A stretch of DNA of 48,843 nucleotides from Chytriomyces cf. hyalinus JEL632. Taxonomy: Eukaryota > Chytridiomycota > Chytridiomycetes > Chytridiales > Chytriomycetaceae. The DNA lies in assembly GCA_025435555.1 (NCBI GenBank), contig JAIWWG010000158.1, positions 1 to 48,843 of the forward strand. The letters are read 5' to 3'. The translations under genes were made by a program, and so were the position numbers. Position 1 is the stretch's first letter. The number at the start of each line of letters is the position of its first letter. The notes beneath the pieces are model-generated. The model had not been told where the DNA came from. It saw nothing but the letters and a program-made list of their open reading frames with translations, and made no database searches. Positions 35,778 to 46,256 of this stretch are shown here, in pieces.

Positions 35778-38249
35778 ACTGATGAGCTTGAACAAAGTCG
35801 GGACAACGTGCAGCAAGAACTTGCGAACGTGCAACAGGAAATCGAGCGTGGCCAGTTGTCTCGTCTCGAAATCAAACGCCTTGCTTCCGAACTGACCAAC
35901 ACTCAGCGTGATTACCGGGCGGATCTGACCACACGCAAGCGCGTGCTCTTCGAAGATGCTGTCGATAAGCTCACAGTCCCACAAAACATGTCCTCGTTCA
36001 TGCGCATGGTAAAAGGAGCCAAGTCGCGAAAAGACCGCACTGTCTGCAAACTGGACCCGGCGAAAATCAATGAACACGCTGCCCATTTTCGAACTACCTT
36101 TGGAGCACCTCCGACTGGACATCCCCAACCTGGACCCCCTGCGCTTGAGGAAATCCAGTCGCGTCCAACTCAGGAAGTCTTCAACCCGGATGCGATCATG
36201 TCTGCGATTGCTGGACTCCCACTCGGAAAGGCTACTGGATCCGATGGAATTCCTGCTGAACTCATCAAAGCCGGTGGCGATCTCATGGCTGACGTTCTCA
36301 GTGTTTTCCTGCCCATGGTCCATGCTGCTGCAACTATTCCATCTGACTGGAGGAAGGCGCTCATTGTGCCAGTCTTCAAGAAGAAGGGATCTGATCAGGA
36401 CATTGCAAACTACCGACCTATTGCACTGACAAGTACGATACGACGACTCTACGAGCGGCTGCTTGTTCCTGAACTTGGACCCGTAATGCAACAACTCGAT
36501 GACTTTCAAGGTGGCTTCAGACCCGGTCGGTCCTCGCTCGATCAAGCCATGGTTCTCCACGAAACCCTGAACACCAATGAACATGCTTCGACTATCCTGC
36601 TGGACATCAAAGCGGCATATGACGAAGTCGATCGAAGGGTTCTTTGGCAAATGCTCACACAAGTCTTCGGCCTGGACGAATTCATGCTTGCACGGCTCCA
36701 GGATCTTTTCGATCACAACTCGTGCTGTCTGGTGGTGGCTGGCGTGATTAGTGATCCGATTGACAACGAACGAGGTCTTTTGCAGGGTGCTACTCTGTCC
36801 CCGATTTTGTTCAACTGTCACATCCATGGTCTCTCAATTCGGCTACGTGCTCCTGGAATCCCGCGAATTCGAATCAACGGTATCCATCTCAATAACCTCC
36901 TGTTTGCAGACGATACGTCCTTGGTAGCTGCAAATCAACATGATCTCGCAGTCCTGCTCCGAACGTGTGAGGAATGGTCCAACACTGTCGGCATCCGGTT
37001 CTCGCCATCCAAGTGCATCTATCTCGGTCCTGTTCCAGCACTACGTGATGTACCTCTCAAGCTCTACAACGTGGACCTTCCATCCCAGCAATGTGCCCCG
37101 TATCTCGGCATCCCTTTTGGCCAACACGGAATCAACTGGGCTCTGCTGGCAAAGGAACGAACTTCAAAAGCGCGTGGTGTCATTGTGGCGCTGGCATCGG
37201 TAGGTATGAATGCAATGGGCTGGGCTCCTGCAGCTTCTGTTACTATCTACAGGAGTTTCATTCGGCCGGTCCTTGAATATGGCATTGCTCTCAAGCTCCC
37301 ATCCGCGTCCACGCTCAAGTTGTACGAGTCGGTCCAACGTCTTGCACTACGGACTCTCACATCAACACCCCGCAACACGTCCACTGCCGCTCTCCACAAG
37401 CTGCTGCAAGTCGAACCATTCAAACACCGTGCTACCGAGCTCAATCTCATGTGGTCCTCCCGATTGCATAACTCAACTGATCGTTCTATCCCGGCTGTTC
37501 GTTTCTGGCGCGGCGCTCTGCTTGGTGCTGACAAACCATTTCAGGAATGTCTTCCCCGCCTTGCTCGCTCCAACCCACTTGTGACTCATGTGGATGCTAA
37601 ATGGATTGATTTTCGACAGCAACCACTGGTTCCCCCACCTCCAGCTGAAGTTCCGTTCCGGTACCCTCCGAAGCCAAAACAAGCGCTGTCTGACAATGCT
37701 CGCAAGAAGCTGCGCAAGGAATCCATCGTCAACCTGGACAACAACCTGGACACCATTGCTGGCGCAATCCAAGTCGAAACCAAAGACCCAGTCCGGCCGT
37801 ATCTGACTGCCTGCAAGGGAATTGACCGCAAGACACGCAACAACATCCTTCGCTGGACTCTTGGTGCCGTCACCCGACACGAACCGTGCCTCAAGTGCAA
37901 CGACGTACTGACCCGATCCCATGCTGCTGACTGTTCTGGTGCCACTGCTCTCCTGCGCATCAACTGGGACACGCTTGCACCTCCTGCCGGCCGAATGACC
38001 TGGCTTGATACGATCCTGAATGAAGTCCGGAATACACCGCCCTCCGAAATCGACACGTACACCGAAGTCTCTTCTGCCGTAGCTCTCATCTACACCGAAT
38101 GTCGCCACCTCCAACAGCAAGCCAATGGCTACTGGGCCGAGCCAGATGCACCCGCACGACCACTGCCGCCTCGAAGACCGCGAAATCGCATACCTCAACC
38201 CGGGGGAGCCCCGCTTGGGCGACCACGGCAAAACCCGGAGCCTGGATAA
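35778..38249 (+). pseudogene. ORF2 of A4, 5'-truncated (reverse transcriptase and C-terminus only)
   Basis: The frame equals residues 451-1273 of family A ORF2. It is open from just after a TAG stop supplied by the telomeric repeat (35772-35774). There is no endonuclease, and the first in-frame ATG is Met521, so a protein is unlikely to be made or useful. The reverse transcriptase motifs and CCHC finger are intact, with Ala495Asp the only change. Retention of a perfect frame despite certain loss of function shows the insertion is recent. Confidence 0.9.
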
Positions 38250-38444
38250 TCAACCGTCAAGCCCGAACTGACCATACATATCTTATTACCTTTACCGATC
38301 ATCTGTTTTCTTAACATTTCCGCACTTTACTTCTGATTCTTTGGAGTTCTTGAACTTTTTTTGAGTGATTTTTGCTATCTTTCAACCCCGCACTTGTGTT
38401 ACTGTGTAACTTGATTAAAAGAAACTGAAAACGTTAGGGTTAGG
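38250..38444 (+). other. Family A 3' UTR (copy A4)
   Basis: A 195-base tail identical to that of A2, with ATTAAA and the terminal block. The truncated element could therefore still supply any promoter that resides in the 3' UTR to copy A5. Confidence 0.75.
38433..38444 (+). repeat. Telomere-like junction block, A4/A5
   Basis: GTTAGGGTTAGG followed by a 6-A run and GTCTGTTTG of A5. Confidence 0.9.
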
Positions 38445-38461
38445 AAAAAAGTCTGTTTGAA

Positions 38462-40345
38462 ATGTCCACGGTCATCAAAAGCAGCAGCACCAACACCAAG
38501 CACCCGTTCGTGATGCTGGAGCTCAACATCGCAAAGCGCCTCAAGGGGACGGCTCGCTGTCCCGTGGCGGGATGCGGGTCGGCCTCTCTGAAGAGCCTTG
38601 GGGTGGGAGGGAATCCGAACCAGTTTGGGTTCTCCACCATCCAAATGCAGTGCACCACGTGCACCAAACGTTGCAGACTCAACGCAGCGCTGAAGGCAGG
38701 AGGGTCGGCCTCTGCGGACCTGTACGCAGAGTGGGAGAAGGCTTTCGGTAAGCTGGTCCCAGTCACTTCCACCACAGGCACAGCAGCAAAGCGCCGCCGC
38801 CAGAACTCCGAAGCAGACACTGCCACTGCAGTCTCTACTTCCACACCCAGTGCTTCCCAGAGTCGTCTGATCCAACAGACCCTCTCATTTGCTGCAGCCA
38901 CCGCTGGCCGCTCTGTGGATCAGCCACCAGCAGGCTCAGCAGGCTCAGCAAGCACAGCAACAACCTCAACAACCAATCTCACCACCCCAGCTGGTTCCGC
39001 AGGCCTTCCACAGAGCGAATTCAGCTTCATGGCACCCGCGCCAGCCATGCAGACCACCGCTGCAGCCTCCGAAATGTCGCCATCAGTGATTTCGAATGCA
39101 TTTCCACCCCCTGCTGTGCCTGCCACAGCTGTCAACTGGCAGCAGCGTGCAGAGGCAGCAGAGGCCGCTACAGCTTCCCTTCAGACGCAGCTGCAGTCCC
39201 TGATTGCGCTGCTGGCCCAGCTGGTCACCCAGATGCAGCAGGGCTCAGTTGGTGTGGGTAAGTCATCAGGCACAGCAAATGAGTGTCAGCCAACTGTGGC
39301 GCAGCCATTGAGCACAGCAACAGCCCTCTTGGCTTCCATCAGTGCTTCAACTGCTCCCACGCTCGCAGCACCAACTCCCAATGGAGCCCAGTCCACCCAC
39401 GTGCAGCCCCATGTGCGTACCTCTCGAAAAAGCGGTCGTGGAGGTCGCACTGGACCTGGAGGGCGTATTGTCCCAGGTGCTGCCCCTGCCTCAACAACAA
39501 CTGTTTCTGTACCCGTTGCTGTTGAAAACACTTCCACACAGGTTGTTGAAGCCGCCTGGTCCACTGTTGCACGTAATGGAACGCGTCGTGCCCCTCCACC
39601 ATCTTGCGAATCTCGTCAACGCGCGCCGCAAACTCAGCAGCAGTATGATGAAAAAACACACCGCATGCGTCAAAAGAAGGCATTACAGATGGCGAAAGCT
39701 GTCCCTGAACCGAAAAAGTTTGCAGTGATCCGTGTTGAACTCCACAGCAGTCGTCAGTTGCGCGGATGTTCCTTCCGGGACCGGAAACATTTGATCGATG
39801 CGTTTGTGGGACAGATGGGGGTTCGCCACAATGTGGCTCTTACCTCATCTATTGGTAACTCCATCATTGAGCTGTATTGTCCGACTGATGTTGTTCTGGA
39901 AGTGGTGCGAGTTCTTAGGGAGCGTGGCCAACAAGTCCTCCTTGCAGCCTTCAACCCACTCATATCCGACATTGACGGAAATCGCCTTGACTCCACCCAG
40001 ACAGAAAAAGCTGCCAAGCGCCTCGCGTTTTTGTGCAAAGCCGCACGTACTGTCAATCTCCGTGCTGCCATCCTTGCCGGTGCCTCTCAGCAACTCAAGG
40101 AAGCCACGCAGAAAGTGTTTGAAACCATCCGAGGCTCCCCATCCGACTCCCTTCTTGCACCCCCACGCCCCCACCGTAGCGCGTTTGCGAAATTTGCTGC
40201 CCCAGACACACTGTCGCTAACTGATTTTGTGACTCTCGACCCAGTTCCGGAATCTACTGAGTTTGTCGATAGTCAAGACGATGTTGCCATGTCTGTGTCC
40301 AATCTGGATCTTGGTCCCGCGGCTGACGCCGCCGACCAAGAATGA
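38462..40345 (+). CDS. ORF1 protein of family A LINE (copy A5)
   Basis: A 627-residue protein identical to ORF1p of A2. The ATG lies 17 bases from the element start, the shortest 5' UTR among the intact A copies. Confidence 0.9.
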   Translation: MSTVIKSSSTNTKHPFVMLELNIAKRLKGTARCPVAGCGSASLKSLGVGGNPNQFGFSTIQMQCTTCTKRCRLNAALKAGGSASADLYAEWEKAFGKLVPVTSTTGTAAKRRRQNSEADTATAVSTSTPSASQSRLIQQTLSFAAATAGRSVDQPPAGSAGSASTATTSTTNLTTPAGSAGLPQSEFSFMAPAPAMQTTAAASEMSPSVISNAFPPPAVPATAVNWQQRAEAAEAATASLQTQLQSLIALLAQLVTQMQQGSVGVGKSSGTANECQPTVAQPLSTATALLASISASTAPTLAAPTPNGAQSTHVQPHVRTSRKSGRGGRTGPGGRIVPGAAPASTTTVSVPVAVENTSTQVVEAAWSTVARNGTRRAPPPSCESRQRAPQTQQQYDEKTHRMRQKKALQMAKAVPEPKKFAVIRVELHSSRQLRGCSFRDRKHLIDAFVGQMGVRHNVALTSSIGNSIIELYCPTDVVLEVVRVLRERGQQVLLAAFNPLISDIDGNRLDSTQTEKAAKRLAFLCKAARTVNLRAAILAGASQQLKEATQKVFETIRGSPSDSLLAPPRPHRSAFAKFAAPDTLSLTDFVTLDPVPESTEFVDSQDDVAMSVSNLDLGPAADAADQE

Positions 40346-43300
40346 TCAAAATCGCATTTTCGAATCTCAACGGGCTGTCTGGCAAAGCCGAAGAAGTCCT
40401 GAGATTCAAGTCTGCGCAATCTGTTGACCTTTCTTTAATGGTGGAAACGTGGCTCTCCCCAACATCCTCCATTCCTTTTCGACCACACCTATTTAATATC
40501 ACAAGTACAAACACGGAGGCAATTGCGGGAGGTCGGCGCAATTTTGGCGGCATTTTGGCGTTCTCAACTGCAACTCTCTCCCCCCAATTCCGAGTTATCT
40601 ATGAAGATCCCTTGGGGTTCTATTGCGCAATGCGCATCTCTGATCTTATCCTCATCACTGCCTACATCCCCCCCTCTGCTGACAATCGGGTAATCGGGGA
40701 CATGCTTCAAAAAGCGGAAACGTTATCTGAAGGCTTTACGTTGCGTTGTCTTTTGGTTGGCGATCTGAACGCACGGATGACGGATGCTGGTGATTCACTC
40801 ACAAACACACGTGGAACGTATATGCAGCAGGAACTGTTCAACTCTGGACTTGCGCTTCAAATCCCGGAGTCTGGGAAATGGACGTCGTGGGCTGGTGGTG
40901 GTCGAGGGATTCCGGATGTTGTACTCTCGAGCTTCCCAGTCTCTAACCTCACAGTTCATGAAGGCGAGTCACTTGGAGGTTCGGACCATCGGCCGCTGAC
41001 ATTTTCTGTGCCACTGGATGTCGAAACCAAGCCCAAGTCTTTTGCGCGCTGGAATGTTCGTCGCCTCACAACTGCCAAATACCATCAGCGTTTTGCTGAG
41101 GAGCTGGAGTCCACGCAGCAGGAGATCATGGATCAACTGGAATTGCTGCGAACACGCTTGGAAAGCCCTGCTGTGGGATACGTTGCGGGTGTATCACAGT
41201 GCGATGCACACACCGTGGCACCTGCAGTAGGCGCCAACCCTCCGGGAAGTACTTCCCATGCTTCTCTTGATCCTGTTACCCACACTGCAGATTGCCCCAG
41301 AGCCACCACTCACATGTCTGACAGTCCTTCTCAGTCCGCTGGTCCATCCCACTCCCATCCACGTTCTGTCGATGCTCCCAACCCATCTACGCAGCAGGAC
41401 ATGTGCTTATGCCTGGAATTGCTGCGAACGAGCTTTGAAAGCCCTGCTGTGGGGTACATCGCGGGTGCATCACAGTGCGATGCACACACCGCGGTACCTG
41501 CAGTAGGCGCTCCCCTCCCGGGAAGTACTTCTCGCTCCTCGCTCTTGAACAATACTCACACACCAAACCGTGCTAGAACTCAAGAGTTGATCAACGAGGC
41601 CTGGGAACACTTCCTGTCATGGGTCCGAAATGCTGCGTCAAAGTCAATTGGTGTCCTCCAAGTCTCTGACCATCTGCCATCGGAGTTTTGGACTGATGAG
41701 CTTGAACAAAGTCGGGACAACGTGCAGCAAGAACTTGCGAACGTGCAACAGGAAATCGAGCGTGGCCAGTTGTCTCGTCTCGAAATCAAACGCCTTGCTT
41801 CCGAACTGACCAACACTCAGCGTGCTTACCGGGCGGATCTGACCACACGCAAGCGCGTGCTCTTCGAAGATGCTGTCGATAAGCTCACAGTCCCACAAAA
41901 CATGTCCTCGTTCATGCGCATGGTAAAAGGAGCCAAGTCGCGAAAAGACCGCACTGTCTGCAAACTGGACCCGGCGAAAATCAATGAACACGCTGCCCAT
42001 TTTCGAACTACCTTTGGAGCACCTCCGACTGGACATCCCCAACCTGGACCCCCTGCGCTTGAGGAAATCCAGTCGCGTCCAACTCAGGAAGTCTTCAACC
42101 CGGATGCGATCATGTCTGCGATTGCTGGACTCCCACTCGGAAAGGCTACTGGATCCGATGGAATTCCTGCTGAACTCATCAAAGCCGGTGGCGATCTCAT
42201 GGCTGACGTTCTCAGTGTTTTCCTGCCCATGGTCCATGCTGCTGCAACTATTCCATCTGACTGGAGGAAGGCGCTCATTGTGCCAGTCTTCAAGAAGAAG
42301 GGATCTGATCAGGACATTGCAAACTACCGACCTATTGCACTGACAAGTACGATACGACGACTCTACGAGCGGCTGCTTGTTCCTGAACTTGGACCCGTAA
42401 TGCAACAACTCGATGACTTTCAAGGTGGCTTCAGACCCGGTCGGTCCTCGCTCGATCAAGCCATGGTTCTCCACGAAACCCTGAACACCAATGAACATGC
42501 TTCGACTATCCTGCTGGACATCAAAGCGGCATATGACGAAGTCGATCGAAGGGTTCTTTGGCAAATGCTCACACAAGTCTTCGGCCTGGACGAATTCATG
42601 CTTGCACGGCTCCAGGATCTTTTCGATCACAACTCGTGCTGTCTGGTGGTGGCTGGCGTGATTAGTGATCCGATTGACAACGAACGAGGTCTTTTGCAGG
42701 GTGCTACTCTGTCCCCGATTTTGTTCAACTGTCACATCCATGGTCTCTCAATTCGGCTACGTGCTCCTGGAATCCCGCGAATTCGAATCAACGGTATCCA
42801 TCTCAATAACCTCCTGTTTGCAGACGATACGTCCTTGGTAGCTGCAAATCAACATGATCTCGCAGTCCTGCTCCGAACGTGTGAGGAATGGTCCAACACT
42901 GTCGGCATCCGGTTCTCGCCATCCAAGTGCATCTATCTCGGTCCTGTTCCAGCACTACGTGATGTACCTCTCAAGCTCTACAACGTGGACCTTCCATCCC
43001 AGCAATGTGCCCCGTATCTCGGCATCCCTTTTGGCCAACACGGAATCAACTGGGCTCTGCTGGCAAAGGAACGAACTTCAAAAGCGCGTGGTGTCATTGT
43101 GGCGCTGGCATCGGTAGGTATGAATGCAATGGGCTGGGCTCCTGCAGCTTCTGTTACTATCTACAGGAGTTTCATTCGGCCGGTCCTTGAATATGGCATT
43201 GCTCTCAAGCTCCCATCCGCGTCCACGCTCAAGTTGTACGAGTCGGTCCAACGTCTTGCACTACGGACTCTCACATCAACACCCCGCAACACGTCCACTG

Positions 43301-44163
43301 CCGCTCTCCACAAGCTGCTGCAAGTCGAACCATTCAAACACCGTGCTACCGAGCTCAATCTCATGTGGTCCTCCCGATTGCATAACTCAACTGATCGTTC
43401 TATCCCGGCTGTTCGTTTCTGGCGCGGCGCTCTGCTTGGTGCTGACAAACCATTTCAGGAATGTCTTCCCCGCCTTGCTCGCTCCAACCCACTTGTGACT
43501 CATGTGGATGCTAAATGGATTGATTTTCGACAGCAACCACTGGTTCCCCCACCTCCAGCTGAAGTTCCGTTCCGGTACCCTCCGAAGCCAAAACAAGCGC
43601 TGTCTGACAATGCTCGCAAGAAGCTGCGCAAGGAATCCATCGTCAACCTGGACAACAACCTGGACACCATTGCTGGCGCAATCCAAGTCGAAACCAAAGA
43701 CCCAGTCCGGCCGTATCTGACTGCCTGCAAGGGAATTGACCGCAAGACACGCAACAACATCCTTCGCTGGACTCTTGGTGCCGTCACCCGACACGAACCG
43801 TGCCTCAAGTGCAACGACGTACTGACCCGATCCCATGCTGCTGACTGTTCTGGTGCCACTGCTCTCCTGCGCATCAACTGGGACACGCTTGCACCTCCTG
43901 CCGGCCGAATGACCTGGCTTGATACGATCCTGAATGAAGTCCGGAATACACCGCCCTCCGAAATCGACACGTACACCGAAGTCTCTTCTGCCGTAGCTCT
44001 CATCTACACCGAATGTCGCCACCTCCAACAGCAAGCCAATGGCTACTGGGCCGAGCCAGATGCACCCGCACGACCACTGCCGCCTCGAAGACCGCGAAAT
44101 CGCATACCTCAACCCGGGGGAGCCCCGCTTGGGCGACCACGGCAAAACCCGGAGCCTGGATAA
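40342..44163 (+). CDS. ORF2 endonuclease-reverse transcriptase, family A (copy A5)
   Basis: A 1,273-residue protein identical to A2 ORF2p, with intact endonuclease, reverse transcriptase and CCHC finger. It overlaps ORF1 by ATGA. The linker duplication is at 41110-41544. Confidence 0.96.
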   Translation: MIKIAFSNLNGLSGKAEEVLRFKSAQSVDLSLMVETWLSPTSSIPFRPHLFNITSTNTEAIAGGRRNFGGILAFSTATLSPQFRVIYEDPLGFYCAMRISDLILITAYIPPSADNRVIGDMLQKAETLSEGFTLRCLLVGDLNARMTDAGDSLTNTRGTYMQQELFNSGLALQIPESGKWTSWAGGGRGIPDVVLSSFPVSNLTVHEGESLGGSDHRPLTFSVPLDVETKPKSFARWNVRRLTTAKYHQRFAEELESTQQEIMDQLELLRTRLESPAVGYVAGVSQCDAHTVAPAVGANPPGSTSHASLDPVTHTADCPRATTHMSDSPSQSAGPSHSHPRSVDAPNPSTQQDMCLCLELLRTSFESPAVGYIAGASQCDAHTAVPAVGAPLPGSTSRSSLLNNTHTPNRARTQELINEAWEHFLSWVRNAASKSIGVLQVSDHLPSEFWTDELEQSRDNVQQELANVQQEIERGQLSRLEIKRLASELTNTQRAYRADLTTRKRVLFEDAVDKLTVPQNMSSFMRMVKGAKSRKDRTVCKLDPAKINEHAAHFRTTFGAPPTGHPQPGPPALEEIQSRPTQEVFNPDAIMSAIAGLPLGKATGSDGIPAELIKAGGDLMADVLSVFLPMVHAAATIPSDWRKALIVPVFKKKGSDQDIANYRPIALTSTIRRLYERLLVPELGPVMQQLDDFQGGFRPGRSSLDQAMVLHETLNTNEHASTILLDIKAAYDEVDRRVLWQMLTQVFGLDEFMLARLQDLFDHNSCCLVVAGVISDPIDNERGLLQGATLSPILFNCHIHGLSIRLRAPGIPRIRINGIHLNNLLFADDTSLVAANQHDLAVLLRTCEEWSNTVGIRFSPSKCIYLGPVPALRDVPLKLYNVDLPSQQCAPYLGIPFGQHGINWALLAKERTSKARGVIVALASVGMNAMGWAPAASVTIYRSFIRPVLEYGIALKLPSASTLKLYESVQRLALRTLTSTPRNTSTAALHKLLQVEPFKHRATELNLMWSSRLHNSTDRSIPAVRFWRGALLGADKPFQECLPRLARSNPLVTHVDAKWIDFRQQPLVPPPPAEVPFRYPPKPKQALSDNARKKLRKESIVNLDNNLDTIAGAIQVETKDPVRPYLTACKGIDRKTRNNILRWTLGAVTRHEPCLKCNDVLTRSHAADCSGATALLRINWDTLAPPAGRMTWLDTILNEVRNTPPSEIDTYTEVSSAVALIYTECRHLQQQANGYWAEPDAPARPLPPRRPRNRIPQPGGAPLGRPRQNPEPG

Positions 44164-44359
44164 TCAACCGTCAAGCCCGAACTGACCATACATATCTTAT
44201 TACCTTTACCGATCATCTGTTTTCTTAACATTTCCGCACTTTACTTCTGATTCTTTGGAGTTCTTGAACTTTTTTTGAGTGATTTTTGCTATCTTTCAAC
44301 CCCGCACTTGTGTTACTGGTGTAACTTGATTAAAAGAAACTGAAAACGTTAGGGTTAGG
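44164..44359 (+). other. Family A 3' UTR (copy A5)
   Basis: A 196-base tail, one base longer than in the other copies because of the extra G near 44320. ATTAAA and the terminal block are present. Confidence 0.75.
44348..44359 (+). repeat. Telomere-like junction block, A5/A6
   Basis: GTTAGGGTTAGG followed by G and only 5 A before GTCTGTTTG. The odd G may extend the telomeric repeat to TTAGGG or may be a base-call error, since the sequence just downstream is full of indels. Confidence 0.85.
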
Positions 44360-44376
44360 GAAAAAGTCTGTTTGAA

Positions 44377-46256
44377 ATGTCCACGTCATCAAAGCATCAC
44401 GCAACCAACACCACAACCCGTTCGTGAATCTGGAGCTCAACATGCAAAGCTGCCTCAAGGGGAACGGCGCTCTGTCCCGTGGCGGGATGCCGGGTCTGTC
44501 CTCTCTGAAGAGCCTTGGGGTGGGAGGGAATCCGAACCAGTTTGGGTTCTCCACCATCCAAATGCAGTGCACCACGTGCACCAAACGTTGCAGACTCAAC
44601 GCAGCGCTGAAGGCAGGAGGGTCGGCCTCTGCGGACCTGTACGCAGAGTGGGAGAAGGCTTTCGGTAAGCTGGTCCCAGTCACTTCCACCACAGGCACAG
44701 CAGCAAAGCGCCGCCGCCAGAACTCCGAAGCAGACACTGCCACTGCAGTCTCTACTTCCACACCCAGTGCTTCCCAGAGTCGTCTGATCCAACAGACCCT
44801 CTCATTTGCTGCAGCCACCGCTGGCCGCTCTGTGGATCAGCCACCAGCAGGCTCAGCAGGCTCAGCAAGCACAGCAACAACCTCAACAACCAATCTCACC
44901 ACCCCAGCTGGTTCCGCAGGCCTTCCACAGAGCGAATTCAGCTTCATGGCACCCGCGCCAGCCATGCAGACCACCGCTGCAGCCTCCGAAATGTCGCCAT
45001 CAGTGATTTCGAATGCATTTCCACCCCCTGCTGTGCCTGCCACAGCTGTCAACTGGCAGCAGCGTGCAGAGGCAGCAGAGGCCGCTACAGCTTCCCTTCA
45101 GACGCAGCTGCAGTCCCTGATTGCGCTGCTGGCCCAGCTGGTCACCCAGATGCAGCAGGGCTCAGTTGGTGTGGGTAAGTCATCAGGCACAGCAAATGAG
45201 TGTCAGCCAACTGTGGCGCAGCCATTGAGCACAGCAACAGCCCTCTTGGCTTCCATCAGTGCTTCAACTGCTCCCACGCTCGCAGCACCAACTCCCAATG
45301 GAGCCCAGTCCACCCACGTGCAGCCCCATGTGCGTACCTCTCGAAAAAGCGGTCGTGGAGGTCGCACTGGACCTGGAGGGCGTATTGTCCCAGGTGCTGC
45401 CCCTGCCTCAACAACAACTGTTTCTGTACCCGTTGCTGTTGAAAACACTTCCACACAGGTTGTTGAAGCCGCCTGGTCCACTGTTGCACGTAATGGAACG
45501 CGTCGTGCCCCTCCACCATCTTGCGAATCTCGTCAACGCGCGCCGCAAACTCAGCAGCAGTATGATGAAAAAACACACCGCATGCGTCAAAAGAAGGCAT
45601 TACAGATGGCGAAAGCTGTCCCTGAACCGAAAAAGTTTGCAGTGATCCGTGTTGAACTCCACAGCAGTCAGTTGCGCGGATGTTCCTTCCGGGACCGGAA
45701 ACATTTGATCGATGCGTTTGTGGGACAGATGGGGGTTCGCCACAATGTGGCTCTTACCTCATCTATTGGTAACTCCATCATTGAGCTGTATTGTCCGACT
45801 GATGTTGTTCTGGAAGTGGTGCGAGTTCTTAGGGAGCGTGGCCAACAAGTCCTCCTTGCAGCCTTCAACCCACTCATATCCGACATTGACGGAAATCGCC
45901 TTGACTCCACCCAGACAGAAAAAGCTGCCAAGCGCCTCGCGTTTTTGTGCAAAGCCGCACGTACTGTCAATCTCCGTGCTGCCATCCTTGCCGGTGCCTC
46001 TCAGCAACTCAAGGAAGCCACGCAGAAAGTGTTTGAAACCATCCGAGGCTCCCCATCCGACTCCCTTCTTGCACCCCCACGCCCCCACCGTAGCGCGTTT
46101 GCGAAATTTGCTGCCCCAGACACACTGTCGCTAACTGATTTTGTGACTCTCGACCCAGTTCCGGAATCTACTGAGTTTGTCGATAGTCAAGACGATGTTG
46201 CCATGTCTGTGTCCAATCTGGATCTTGGTCCCGCGGCTGACGCCGCCCAAGAATGA
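44377..46256 (+). pseudogene. ORF1 of A6, frameshifted near its start
   Basis: The normal ATG is present at 44377, but indels within the next 130 bases scramble the zinc-ribbon-like region and give an early TGA. From about 44510 the frame is the normal family A ORF1 to its stop. Two in-frame 3-base losses also occur, near 45668 (one Arg of SSRQLRG) and near 46247 (the Asp before the final Gln-Glu). The Cys pair C-x2-C and all downstream domains are unchanged. I think it is a normal gene with errors, but cannot prove it. Confidence 0.8.

Larger units (their letters stand above)
35776..38444 (+). mobile_element. Family A LINE, 5'-truncated copy A4
   Basis: A 2,669-base family A copy that starts at the position equivalent to 5384 of A2. 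It lacks ORF1, the endonuclease domain and most of the linker. 5' truncation with an intact 3' end is the usual product of incomplete target-primed reverse transcription. It carries one substitution relative to the other A copies, C to A at 35911, which changes Ala to Asp at ORF2 residue 495. Confidence 0.95.
38445..44359 (+). mobile_element. Family A LINE, full-length copy A5
   Basis: A full-length family A element of 5,915 bases, with both proteins identical to A2. Its 5' A-run is 6 bases, and its 3' UTR has one extra G near 44320 that breaks the GTTAC-TGT-GTAAC inverted repeat spacing (loop TGGT instead of TGT). That change lies close to the low-quality end of the window and may be an error. 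Confidence 0.95.
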
